This document shows positions 25,340-34,154 of a stretch of 64,000 nt of DNA, piece after piece. Position 1 is the stretch's first letter. Each line of letters opens with the position of its first letter. Source of the DNA: Deefgea chitinilytica (GTDB taxonomy: Bacteria > Pseudomonadota > Gammaproteobacteria > Burkholderiales > Chitinibacteraceae); contig NZ_WOFE01000010.1 of the NCBI RefSeq assembly GCF_016881405.1, positions 1 through 64,000 on the forward strand. The letters run 5' to 3'. The notes beneath the pieces are model-generated. The model saw only the letters and a list, made by a program, of their open reading frames with translations. It ran no database searches and had not been told where the DNA came from. A program made the position numbers and the translations under genes.

Positions 25340-28252
25340 CTAAACGAGGTAAGGCGTGATATCGACTTCGTCGATCTGTTCTGGCTGCATAAATCGTTGT
25401 GCATATTCAAGATGCAAGCCTTCACTGAGAAATAGTGAGAATATCTCAGGATCGATATGCTGATCTTTGATCATAAAGCCCATAATTTTGATCGCTTCAG
25501 ACAGCGTTTTGCCTTTTTTGTACGGCCGATCTATGGCGGTTAATGCTTCAAAAATATCGGCAATTGCCATCATCCGTGCTGGGTAACTCATTTCGTCGCG
25601 TTTCAGACGTTTTGGATAACCCGTGCCATCCATTTTTTCATGATGGCCTCCGGCGATTTCTGGCACGCGGCGTAAATGGCGGGGGAACGGTAGTTTTTCC
25701 AGCATGATAATGGTTTGGATAATGTGCTCATTAATCTTGTATCTTTCTTCTTCTGATAGGGTACCTCGCGCTACGCTAAGGTTATAAAGTTCTCCACGGT
25801 TATACATGTGTTCAGGAGTTTTAACCTTAAAGCCCCAAGGATTATCTTCGGCGAGTTTATCGCGTTCGCTGCGAATCAAAATATGCTCTGGTTTGTCGGC
25901 AAGTAGTGCTTCAATAACGGGCAGCGGCGCTTCAGCTTCGCGTGCTTTGCGCTCTTTTTCTTCATGCGCAATGCCGATTCGGTCGGGGAGGGTGCGCAGC
26001 CACGTGCGGCTGGCAATTTGTTTGAGTTTCTCTAATTTCTCTGGCGCCATCAATTCACCGCCTTCATTGCACGTCGCAATAAAGCTAAATTCATCATCGA
26101 GCGTGGCCAATTCTTGCGCCAATTGCGTTTTGAGTGCATTCGCATCGCCGCCTTCTGCAATGCCTTGCCAGCAGCGAATTTCGGCATCGCGTTTGAGTAC
26201 TTCAAAGCGCATGCGGATTTCATGAATCCGGTCGTAGAGTGTTTCGAGTTTGGTGGCTTTGTCGACGACATATTCTGGCGTCGTCACTTTGCCGCAATCG
26301 TGCAGCCATGCGGCGATGTGTAATTCTTCCCACTGTTCTTCACTGAGTACAAAATCGGCAAATGGCCCTGTGGTTTGCGTTTGCGCTGCGCGCGCCAACA
26401 TCTTGGTGAGCTCTGGCACTCGTTGGCAATGGCCGCCGGTATACGGGCTTTTGGCGTCAATGGCGCCGGCAATCAGCTGGATAAATGCTTCGAGCAAGAT
26501 TTTTTGTTCATTCACCAGCCTTTGTGTATCCACAGCCACTGCAGCGGTGGCGGCAATGGTTTGTACGAAAGCGAGTAAATCGGCACTGGGTTTGCGTGAT
26601 TCATCAATCAGCAGCGCTAAGGCACCAACCAAGGTGCCGTCGCGATTACGTAAAGGCAGAGTGAGTTGGGTAAAATTTTTCTCTGTTGCGGGGAGTAGTG
26701 GAAATGCGTGGTGGAAGGTATCGGGGGACACCGAGCGGAGCACTTCATCATTGCGCAAAGCTTGGGCTACGATGTGCTCACCGTTTAAATCAATGGTGGC
26801 CACGTGTTCAGGGCTAGTTTGCGCCTTGCTTTGCCAAAAATATTGTGCAGCTTCTAGGTAATGACCATCATCATGGTGAATATAAATAACGCCGCCCTCA
26901 GCTAGGCTCACTGCCCCTAATTCATCCAAAATACGAGCGAGTAAACGCCCGAAGTTTGATTCGGCTGCGAGCGCTTGCGAAAGCTCCATAAAGCGATGGA
27001 TCGTCGTTTTCATGTCTCCCAAACTACTGGCCAAACGTGCGATTTCGGAGATATTCGTTTCAACTTGGACTGGATCATCAAATTGAAATTGCTCGATTTT
27101 TTGGATTTCTTCGGTTAATGCATTGATGGGATTGGATGCCTTTCGTGCTAGCCAAATCGCGACCAGAACGCCGAGCACAATCAGCAAGAGTGACATCAGC
27201 AGACTGCGATTACGTTCTTCGATCGCGGCTGCCAGTAGTTCTCGATGTGGCACCGCCATCACTAGCTGCATCTGGCTCATATTCGGCAGCTGAATTGTCC
27301 GTGCGAGTCCTTCCCAAGCTTCGCCATGTTCAGAGGCAAATGTACTGGCATTGTCCGCTTTGCCTTGCGGCATGTTTAAAAATGCTTTTAATACGGGAGC
27401 ATCGTAAGAAAATAATTTCGGCAAACGTGATTGGCCATCGGCTTCGGTGATGAGTTTAGGCGTGCCACTATGGCTAGCAATCACACGCTCATTGTGGTCG
27501 AGTAAGGCCAATCGAGTGTCAGGGGTTACTTGGTGTTGTAAGAGAAATTCATTGATGCGTGCGAGTTGTAAATCACTTCCCGCGACCGCCAATTGATTGC
27601 TGGTTTGCTGTGAAAAGGTAATCCCCACCAAGCCGCTGCTCGCAAAGTAATAAGGCTGACCAACGATTAATTGGCCTGGTGTGGCTTTGGCTTTATACCA
27701 ATCGCGGACGCGTGGATCATATTGATAATTGGGATCAATCCGTTGTTCAATGAGTTTGAGCTGATCGTCATAAAACAAATACTCTCCCCGGATTTGGCCC
27801 GCGGGATGGGTGATGCTTTGCACGATCCAGCGAGTACCATTGGGCGGATTAAAGCGTTTTTGTATCGCAGCATGCCCTCGATACATGCTTACCATAAAAA
27901 AATCGCCCGTATCATAGCCAATAAATTGAGCTCCGACTGCGGGATTGTTGCTTAAAGAAGTGCTGATAAATCCAAGACTATCTAGCCGTTCGGCTAAGGT
28001 TTTGGCATACATCAAGCGCTGTTGCGCCAGTAGTTGGGTGGTGAGCGCGCCGCTTTTATAGATGCCCTCAACCTCTTCAAGCGCTGCTTGGGCCGTGAGG
28101 CGAAATTGGCGATCAGCCGACTGTTTCAGAATGACACTCGTGGCTTGGTATTGATTCCAGCCACTGAGCAAAGCAAATCCTAGCAATAGCGCAATAAATA
28201 AATATGCGATATGGATATAAAACGGAACTTTATTTTGGCTATTGTGAGGCAT
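25340..28252 (-). CDS. membrane HD-GYP phosphodiesterase with extended HD domain
   Basis: The 970-residue sensor has a membrane segment near residues 12-30, a large periplasmic Cache-like region, a second segment (SLLLIVLGVLVAIWLA), HAMP, a GAF-like domain and an HD-GYP domain. His651-Asp652 (LHDCGK) and the HHEKMDGTGYP motif (870-880) are intact, so c-di-GMP hydrolysis is likely. The two motifs stand about 226 residues apart, against about 60 in ordinary HD-GYP proteins, so a helical insert of some 160 residues splits the domain. ATG 28252 begins just before the first membrane segment. Confidence 0.88.
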   Translation of the reverse strand: MPHNSQNKVPFYIHIAYLFIALLLGFALLSGWNQYQATSVILKQSADRQFRLTAQAALEEVEGIYKSGALTTQLLAQQRLMYAKTLAERLDSLGFISTSLSNNPAVGAQFIGYDTGDFFMVSMYRGHAAIQKRFNPPNGTRWIVQSITHPAGQIRGEYLFYDDQLKLIEQRIDPNYQYDPRVRDWYKAKATPGQLIVGQPYYFASSGLVGITFSQQTSNQLAVAGSDLQLARINEFLLQHQVTPDTRLALLDHNERVIASHSGTPKLITEADGQSRLPKLFSYDAPVLKAFLNMPQGKADNASTFASEHGEAWEGLARTIQLPNMSQMQLVMAVPHRELLAAAIEERNRSLLMSLLLIVLGVLVAIWLARKASNPINALTEEIQKIEQFQFDDPVQVETNISEIARLASSLGDMKTTIHRFMELSQALAAESNFGRLLARILDELGAVSLAEGGVIYIHHDDGHYLEAAQYFWQSKAQTSPEHVATIDLNGEHIVAQALRNDEVLRSVSPDTFHHAFPLLPATEKNFTQLTLPLRNRDGTLVGALALLIDESRKPSADLLAFVQTIAATAAVAVDTQRLVNEQKILLEAFIQLIAGAIDAKSPYTGGHCQRVPELTKMLARAAQTQTTGPFADFVLSEEQWEELHIAAWLHDCGKVTTPEYVVDKATKLETLYDRIHEIRMRFEVLKRDAEIRCWQGIAEGGDANALKTQLAQELATLDDEFSFIATCNEGGELMAPEKLEKLKQIASRTWLRTLPDRIGIAHEEKERKAREAEAPLPVIEALLADKPEHILIRSERDKLAEDNPWGFKVKTPEHMYNRGELYNLSVARGTLSEEERYKINEHIIQTIIMLEKLPFPRHLRRVPEIAGGHHEKMDGTGYPKRLKRDEMSYPARMMAIADIFEALTAIDRPYKKGKTLSEAIKIMGFMIKDQHIDPEIFSLFLSEGLHLEYAQRFMQPEQIDEVDITPYLV

Positions 28253-28345
28253 GTTCTTCGCTTAACTTGCTTTGATTGGGCAAGTATAGGCGAAGAACAT
28301 GAATCGCTAGATGAAATGGGAGCCTAGATTACGCTACTGATTCAA

Positions 28346-29881
28346 TTACACACTACGGCGTGAAAACTGGTGGGGTCTAAATCCAAAAAGACCCAAAATG
28401 GCAAAATAAACCAAGAGGCCCACCGTGACGAGTGCTGATAAGCGCAGAAGTCGGATTGGCATTGTGCCATGACCCCAGCTCGGCATTAATTGCATGACAC
28501 CATATAAAGAAAGTGCCATTAGCACTACTGCCAGCAGTAATTTCAATATAAAACGGGTCCAACCCGGTTGCGGGATAAATAAATTTTGTTTTCTTAGCTG
28601 GTAATACAACAAGCCGGCATTCGCAATCGCCGCTAAACTAATCGACAAGGCGAGGCCTGTGTGATGCAAAAAAGGAACCAAGATTAAATTCAGACCTTGC
28701 GTTACTAGTAGCGAAAACACCGCGATTTTCACCGGCGTTTTTATATTTTTCCGGGCATAAAATGCTGGCGCCAGTGGTTTTATCAAAATGAGACCGGGAA
28801 TACCGACCGCGTAGGCCATGAGCGCCATTTGTGTCATCTGGGCATCATGTGCAGTAAACTTTCCGTATTGAAATAGCGAAATTGTTAGCGGTTCAGCAAT
28901 TACTGCGAGTGCCACCGCCGAGGGTAATGCCAGTAACAGCGCTAAGCGTAGACCCCAATCGAGTAATTTTGAATACTCATCGTTGTCGTTTTTCGCTAAT
29001 GATTTAGAGAGCGAAGGCAGCAAGATTGTTCCTAAAGCCACCCCCAGTAAGCCAGTCGGCAACTCCATCAAACGATCGGCGTAGTAAATCCATGACATTG
29101 AGCCAACTACTAATAGCGAAGCCAAGCTTTGGTTGATGATTTGCGAAATCTGGCTGACTGACACCCCTAAAATAGCCGGTCCCATTTGTTTTAATACTCG
29201 CCAGACTGCGGGGTCGTTCAAGTTGAGTTTCGGGCGAACCAACATGCCGATTTTTTTCAAGTGCGGTAATTGATAAGCTAATTGAGCCAAACCACCTACG
29301 AGCAAGGCCCACGCCATTGCCATGATGGGAGGGTCAAAATAAGGGGCAAAAAACAGCGCAAAAATGATAAATGAGATATTTAGCAGCGTTGGCGTAAACG
29401 CTGGCACTGAAAATTTATTCCACGTATTGAGGACTGCGCCAGCCAACGATGATAAGGAAATTAATAAAATGTAGGGAAAGGTGATGCGAAGCAGACCTGT
29501 GGTGAGTTCAAACTGGCTCTGGTTTTTGGTAAAACCATGCGCGGTGCTCCAGATAATCCACGGCGCTGTCAAAATTCCGACTAACGTTACAATTGCCAAA
29601 ATCAGTGTGAGCAGGCCTGCAACGTGGGCCGTGAATGCTTTGGCGGCTTCTTGCCCTTCGATGGTTTTTTTATCTGCCAGTATTGGGACAAACGCCTGAG
29701 AAAACGCGCCCTCTGCAAAGATACGTCTTAGTAAATTAGGCAGCCGAAAGGCGGTGACCCAAGCATCCATCGCAGCGCCTGCGCCAAAAATGGTCGCCAT
29801 AATTGCATCCCGTGCAAAGCCCAGCACGCGTGAAACCAGGGTCATTGAGCTGACTGCAGCTAGTGATCGTAGTAAATTCAT
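28346..29881 (-). CDS. murJ: lipid II flippase MurJ
   Basis: The 511-residue protein with about 14 membrane segments flips the peptidoglycan precursor lipid II across the inner membrane. It has [42 protein letters not shown] and the [15 protein letters not shown] segment. The frame is open to 30076, but ATG 29881 with a GGGATGG site starts at the conserved [18 protein letters not shown]. It is divergent from rpsT, an arrangement common in betaproteobacteria. Confidence 0.95.
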   Translation of the reverse strand: MNLLRSLAAVSSMTLVSRVLGFARDAIMATIFGAGAAMDAWVTAFRLPNLLRRIFAEGAFSQAFVPILADKKTIEGQEAAKAFTAHVAGLLTLILAIVTLVGILTAPWIIWSTAHGFTKNQSQFELTTGLLRITFPYILLISLSSLAGAVLNTWNKFSVPAFTPTLLNISFIIFALFFAPYFDPPIMAMAWALLVGGLAQLAYQLPHLKKIGMLVRPKLNLNDPAVWRVLKQMGPAILGVSVSQISQIINQSLASLLVVGSMSWIYYADRLMELPTGLLGVALGTILLPSLSKSLAKNDNDEYSKLLDWGLRLALLLALPSAVALAVIAEPLTISLFQYGKFTAHDAQMTQMALMAYAVGIPGLILIKPLAPAFYARKNIKTPVKIAVFSLLVTQGLNLILVPFLHHTGLALSISLAAIANAGLLYYQLRKQNLFIPQPGWTRFILKLLLAVVLMALSLYGVMQLMPSWGHGTMPIRLLRLSALVTVGLLVYFAILGLFGFRPHQFSRRSV

Positions 29882-30037
29882 TGTTTTTATCCATCCCAGA
29901 TGGCGCTCATGATAACGCCTACTTGCACTCGGCGTGAAGAAGGCATAAAATTGCCGACTTTCTAGGGTGTGTGTGCTGCCGAAAGTCCGTGTCTCCGGCG
30001 AAGCAGTAGACCCGTTTACCCCTTCAGGAGAATTACC

Positions 30038-30307
30038 ATGGCAAATACCGCACAAGCACGCAAACGCGCTCGTCAAGCTGACGCTGCTCGCCTACACAAT
30101 GGCGCACAACGTTCAGAATTCCGTACTGCAGTTAAAAAAGTACTGAAAGCGATCGCGGCTGGCGATAAAGCGGCTGCTGCAGCTGTTTACCAAGAATCTG
30201 TTAGCACGATCGACAGCTTGGCTGACAAAAAGATCTACCACAAGAACAAAGCAGCTCGTCATAAGAGCCGTTTGTCTGCTGCGATCAAAGCAATGGCTGC
30301 TGCCTAA
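30038..30307 (+). CDS. rpsT: 30S ribosomal protein S20
   Basis: The 89-residue basic protein starts [20 protein letters not shown] and ends in [14 protein letters not shown], as S20 does. It binds 16S rRNA early in small-subunit assembly. ATG 30038 follows CAGGAGAATT; upstream in-frame starts lack a ribosome site. It is monocistronic and ends in a strong terminator. Confidence 0.97.
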   Translation: MANTAQARKRARQADAARLHNGAQRSEFRTAVKKVLKAIAAGDKAAAAAVYQESVSTIDSLADKKIYHKNKAARHKSRLSAAIKAMAAA

Positions 30308-30337
30308 GCTTTGTAGTAACAGGTTCTAAAGCAAAAT

Positions 30338-30362
30338 AACCCGCCTCAAGCGGGTTTTTTTG
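30338..30362 (+). terminator. terminator after rpsT
   Basis: AACCCGC-CTCAA-GCGGGTTTTTT, about 30 bases past the stop. Confidence 0.9.
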
Positions 30363-30436
30363 TATCTGTTACTTTGGGAAATGAAGTGTTCGTACAAAAG
30401 TTATCTGGTAAAGCGAAATAACGATGCGAGAAGACC

Positions 30437-30799
30437 TTAGCTAAATCGTGCCGAGGAAAGCCGAAAGCTTTGCATAATCCGCCAATACGCAGGCTCATCG
30501 AGGACGTAAATCCGGCCATCAGGCGCTTCGTGCGGCGCAATATCGACTGAGATGCGTACGTAACGCCCCGTTTCTTGCCAAATTGCGGCACCAATTCGCT
30601 CGACAAACCAGTCCGGGCTTTCATTGGGCTTGAGTTCGGCTTCATGGCGCACTTCTAATAAAATCACTTGTTCCGCGAGCGCTTGGCGACGCACCCAAGA
30701 GGGCATGCACCACGCGCGTTTGATCGCCAGTAGGCTACGCTCGGCCTCGGCGGGCGAAATGGGCGCTATGCTCAGTTGTAAACGATAAGTCGTCGACAT
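30437..30799 (-). CDS. hypothetical protein, 120 residues
   Basis: I do not recognise it. The protein has a basic N-terminal half with KRAWCMPSWVRRQALAEQVI and a C-terminal half rich in Y, P and D (RISVDIAPHEAPDGRIYVLD). No signal peptide or membrane segment is evident. GGGATGAC before the ATG could be its ribosome site. Alone on the minus strand between rpsT and a response regulator. Sensible amino-acid composition supports coding. Confidence 0.5.
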   Translation of the reverse strand: MSTTYRLQLSIAPISPAEAERSLLAIKRAWCMPSWVRRQALAEQVILLEVRHEAELKPNESPDWFVERIGAAIWQETGRYVRISVDIAPHEAPDGRIYVLDEPAYWRIMQSFRLSSARFS

Positions 30800-30910
30800 A
30801 TTGTCATCCCAAAGTCGCAGAAGTCAGGTATAAAATACTGAATTAGACTTCAATCAATGGACGGCCAAGGGTATTTCTACTCCCCGTCACCCAGATTCGT
30901 ATGCTAGGCT

Positions 30911-30965
30911 TAAAGTCTGTTGATGCAAGGTTGGCGACTGAAAACGGCTCACCAACAGACCTTTA
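30911..30965. repeat. inverted repeat related to the aceB-stop hairpin
   Basis: AAAGTCTGTTG and CAACAGACCTTT arms match the outer part of the perfect hairpin at 11724-11781 (AGGGTCTGTTG). The inner part differs. It lies just before the REC-GGDEF gene. Confidence 0.6.
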
Positions 30966-30994
30966 GCGTTTGACCGAATGTAATGGAATTCATT

Positions 30995-32107
30995 ATGAAC
31001 GAGAGTAGCGAATTAAGCACCCGTCCTAAAGTGTTAATTGTGGATGATTCGCGGATTGTCCGCGCAACGGTCAAAAAACATTTATCTGAGCATTTTGATA
31101 TTGTAGAAGAGGCTGATGGCGAAGCGGGCTGGAAGCGTTTGCTGGCCGATACGACCATCAACTTAATGGTTTCTGACTTGACCATGCCCGAGCTGGATGG
31201 TCTGGGCTTGTTGGCGCGTGTACGTAGCTCGGGCGATGAGCGTTTGCATTATTTGCCGATTATTATTATTTCGGGTGAAGAAGACGAGTCGACCAAATTA
31301 CGCTGCGTTGAATGTGGCGCGAATGATTTCATTACTAAATCGACCGATCGAACCGAGATGCTGGCGCGGGTCAAAGCTAATCTGGAGTTAGCGGCGACTC
31401 GGCGTGAATTGGCTGAATCGCGTGCAGTGCAAGTGCAATCCACGACCGATGAGCTGACCGGGGTCGCTAGTCCGCATTTATTGGATTTGCAGCTCAATCA
31501 AGCGCTGGCTTTTGCGTTGCGCCACAATAGTGAAGTGACTTTGCTGTTGCTGGAAGTCAATCATCATCAAGCACTCAATGATAAATTGGGCGAAAAATTG
31601 TACGGCCAAATGCTGGGCTTGCTTGCGAAATTGCTTGAGGGCAAATTGCGTAAAGAAGATACCTTGGCGCATTTGGCCGGGCCGATGTTTGCGATTGTAT
31701 CTCCGGCAACGCCACTGACTGAGGCGCGGATTGTTGCTGAGCGCTTGCGAAATAGTATCGCGAATGCGCGGATTAACTTCCGCGGCACCCAACTGCGGGT
31801 GAGTGCGAGTATTGCAGTGGCCAATTCATGGCACGATGACGCGCAATCGTCAGAGCGTATGATGATGATTGCACAAGATCGGCTGTATGCGACGCCGATG
31901 GATAATCAGGTCTTTATGCCGGAAATGAATACCGCGCTTGCGCCAACACCATTAATTGCCGAAGCGTTAGTGATGTTGCATAAAGGCATGGGGCAAGAGT
32001 TGCAGCCGCATTTATTGGCTTTAATGCGAAATTTGCAGCCTTTATTGGCGATGGCCAATCAAGAATTAAATTTGGATTGGGATTTATCGCGGCTCGATCA
32101 TCACTGA
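30995..32107 (+). CDS. response regulator with degenerate GGDEF domain
   Basis: The protein of about 370 residues has a receiver domain (VLIVDDSRIVR; phosphoacceptor Asp61 in MVSDLTMPELDG; SGEED; K in ITKS) and a GGDEF-like domain starting DELTGVASPHLLD. At the active loop it reads LAGPMFAI instead of GGDEF, so it should not make c-di-GMP. It may serve as a partner or receptor protein. ATG 30995 has GGAA seven bases upstream and is preferred over 30983. No partner kinase is adjacent. The divergence and position next to an EAL-CBS-GGDEF gene suggest a linked c-di-GMP role. Confidence 0.85.
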   Translation: MNESSELSTRPKVLIVDDSRIVRATVKKHLSEHFDIVEEADGEAGWKRLLADTTINLMVSDLTMPELDGLGLLARVRSSGDERLHYLPIIIISGEEDESTKLRCVECGANDFITKSTDRTEMLARVKANLELAATRRELAESRAVQVQSTTDELTGVASPHLLDLQLNQALAFALRHNSEVTLLLLEVNHHQALNDKLGEKLYGQMLGLLAKLLEGKLRKEDTLAHLAGPMFAIVSPATPLTEARIVAERLRNSIANARINFRGTQLRVSASIAVANSWHDDAQSSERMMMIAQDRLYATPMDNQVFMPEMNTALAPTPLIAEALVMLHKGMGQELQPHLLALMRNLQPLLAMANQELNLDWDLSRLDHH

Positions 32108-32126
32108 TTTGAGTTGCAATTGTTAA

Positions 32127-32158
32127 AAAGCACAGCATCAAAATTGCTGTGCTTTTTT
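32127..32158 (+). terminator. terminator after the REC-GGDEF gene
   Basis: AAAGCACAGCA and TGCTGTGCTTTTTT form the stem, just past the stop. It also lies between convergent genes. Confidence 0.88.
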
Positions 32159-32161
32159 ATT

Positions 32162-32211
32162 GGGTATGCCTTGCTGGCCTTTATTAAGCATTGCTTTGAT
32201 GTAGATACATC
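32162..32211. repeat. REP-like hairpin (copy f), overlapping a gene end
   Basis: It begins GGGTATGCCTTGCTGGCC and ends AGATACATC. Its left half almost equals the copy between aceA and aceB. The right half encodes the last residues of the EAL-CBS-GGDEF protein and its stop. Confidence 0.6.
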
Positions 32212-33980
32212 ATGTTTTGTTCGTTGCGGTTGTAAAAGCGTTGTTCGATAAACAAGGCATTCCCTGCTTGACGCTTGGCCATGTGTTTCGCGGCGCAGGC
32301 CGTGTTGGCGACTTCATGATGTGTATTGTAATCACTGGCAATAATTTGCGCCGCCCCCATTGAAATTGAGACTAAAGGATGCTGCGCCATTTCGCCTTGG
32401 CGATTGTGCGCGGCATAGCCTTGTTCCGCCAAATGGTTGGGGCTGAAAAAATCGCATAAGTGCTGCTCAAACTCACTTAAGATTGCCTCACAACGGCTCT
32501 GCCAATCTGGGGAACGGAGTAATAAGATAAAGTCGTCTCCGCCAACATGGCCGACAAAATCTAATTGTGGCTCAGTATTACGCTGCAACAGGTTGCCACA
32601 AAATTGTAGCAACTCATCGCCACGGGCGTAACCATAGACATCGTTGTAAGGTTTGAAATGATCTAAATCGACGTAGACGACCGTGAAATTGAGCTGTTCA
32701 ACCAGCAGCTGGGTAATGGCATCTTGAATCGGTGCATTGCCAGGTAGTCCGGTGAGTGGGTTAGCGTGGCGTGCCGCGCTAATTTGTAAAGCCGTCATCG
32801 CTCGGATCAGATCACGGCCAGTGCCCATGCCTAGATAGTGGCCTTGCTCGGTCAAAATAAAGCCGTCATTCAGATCGCCGCGCTCACACGAGGTGATTAA
32901 ACGCGCTAATTCAGTCAGGCTAGTGGCTTGTTCCACAATCAGTGGATTGCGATCCATTTGGGTGGCACAACTGCGTGAGCCAAATAATTCTCGGCTAAAT
33001 GGCCGCGAAAATAACTCTAATAAATCACTTCGTTTGATCAGCCCTATGGGCTTATTGTTTTCAACAACCGGAATCGCGGCTAGGTCGGTTTGTGCGGAAA
33101 GGCGTCGCCAGATGGCTTCATTACTATCGGTCGGGCTGGCGCTCGGGATGTGCTTCAATAAGGCGCCAGCATGATTGCTGTGCTGATCAATCGTGAGTGG
33201 CGTTTGGGTTTGTAGCGTCGGTAGTTTGATTTTTGCTAGCGGCTGAGTGTTCGGGTAGCCAATCAAATAGCCTTGTGCCAAGTTGATGCCAATTCGTTGA
33301 ATGACTTCGAGCTCTGCGACCGATTCAATCCCTTCAGCAATTACGCAGGTACCAGTGTGCAGGGCAATGTGTTGGATGGAGCGAACAAATTGGCGTTTTT
33401 GTGGGTCAGAGCCAATTCCTTGGATAAAGTATTTGTCGATTTTGACAAAGTCGGGTTTGAGTTCAGACCAAAGTCTTAGGCTTGAAAAACCTTCTCCTAA
33501 ATCATCTAATGCAATTTTAAATCCCATCTCACGGTAGTGTTTGAGTGCATCAGCTAGCAGATTGTAATCCGTGGTCGCTTGAGTTTCGGTGAGCTCAATG
33601 ACGACTCGGTGGGGATCTAAGCCGACTTCCTTAAGGTAGGCCAAGGTGGCACCGGGTCGAAATGACGGTTGCATTAAGCTGGTTGGGCAAATATTGAGAA
33701 ATAATTTACCCGGTAAATTTCGCTCAACAAAAGTTTTAATAATCACTTTACGGCAGGCAATGTCTAGCTCGACTAGTTGATTACAACGCTCTGCCGTCTG
33801 GAATAAATTGATGGGCGAATGTAAAAAATGGGCGGAAGGCCCTCGAATCAGCCCTTCAAAGCCATACGCTTGCTCATGATTGAGCGCTGCAATGGGTTGA
33901 AAAAGCGCTGTCAGTTGCTGTTGCTGAATGATTTGCCCGAGCTCGGCGCAGTAAGGGTCGGAAGTGCAAACAGAAGACAT
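32184..33980 (-). CDS. EAL-CBS-GGDEF protein
   Basis: The 598-residue soluble protein has an N-terminal EAL domain (EGLIRG with Glu42; NICPTSLMQ; ELTETQA; ALDDLGEGFSSL; VKIDKYFI; AEGIES), a central CBS pair (PVVENNKPIGLIKRSDL, FILTEQGHYLGMG) and a C-terminal GGDEF domain (NPLTGLPGN, GHVGGDDFILLL). Key residues of both enzyme domains look kept, so either making or breaking c-di-GMP is possible; the CBS pair may sense an adenine nucleotide. The ribosome site is weak. Its C-terminus is encoded within a REP-like hairpin. Confidence 0.87.
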   Translation of the reverse strand: MSSVCTSDPYCAELGQIIQQQQLTALFQPIAALNHEQAYGFEGLIRGPSAHFLHSPINLFQTAERCNQLVELDIACRKVIIKTFVERNLPGKLFLNICPTSLMQPSFRPGATLAYLKEVGLDPHRVVIELTETQATTDYNLLADALKHYREMGFKIALDDLGEGFSSLRLWSELKPDFVKIDKYFIQGIGSDPQKRQFVRSIQHIALHTGTCVIAEGIESVAELEVIQRIGINLAQGYLIGYPNTQPLAKIKLPTLQTQTPLTIDQHSNHAGALLKHIPSASPTDSNEAIWRRLSAQTDLAAIPVVENNKPIGLIKRSDLLELFSRPFSRELFGSRSCATQMDRNPLIVEQATSLTELARLITSCERGDLNDGFILTEQGHYLGMGTGRDLIRAMTALQISAARHANPLTGLPGNAPIQDAITQLLVEQLNFTVVYVDLDHFKPYNDVYGYARGDELLQFCGNLLQRNTEPQLDFVGHVGGDDFILLLRSPDWQSRCEAILSEFEQHLCDFFSPNHLAEQGYAAHNRQGEMAQHPLVSISMGAAQIIASDYNTHHEVANTACAAKHMAKRQAGNALFIEQRFYNRNEQNMMYLHQSNA

Positions 33981-34112
33981 ACAAACTCGGAAAGGCTTAG
34001 ATAGCTTCGTAAGGTAACAGTGTAAGATGAATTATTTGTTACAATCGAGTTAAGCTGTGACCGAATTGTTAAAATTTGTTGCAGTGCGAGAGTGATGCCG
34101 CCTAGATTTAGA

Positions 34113-34149
34113 CTGCCGCTGAAATTAGTAGTGCCACTTTCAGCGGCAG
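34113..34149. terminator. inverted repeat after nadE
   Basis: CTGCCGCTGAAA and TTTCAGCGGCAG are perfect 12-bp arms with a 13-base loop, directly downstream of nadE on the minus strand. No strong T tract follows, so it may be a weak terminator or a message-stabilising hairpin. Confidence 0.55.
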
Positions 34150-34154
34150 CGTCC

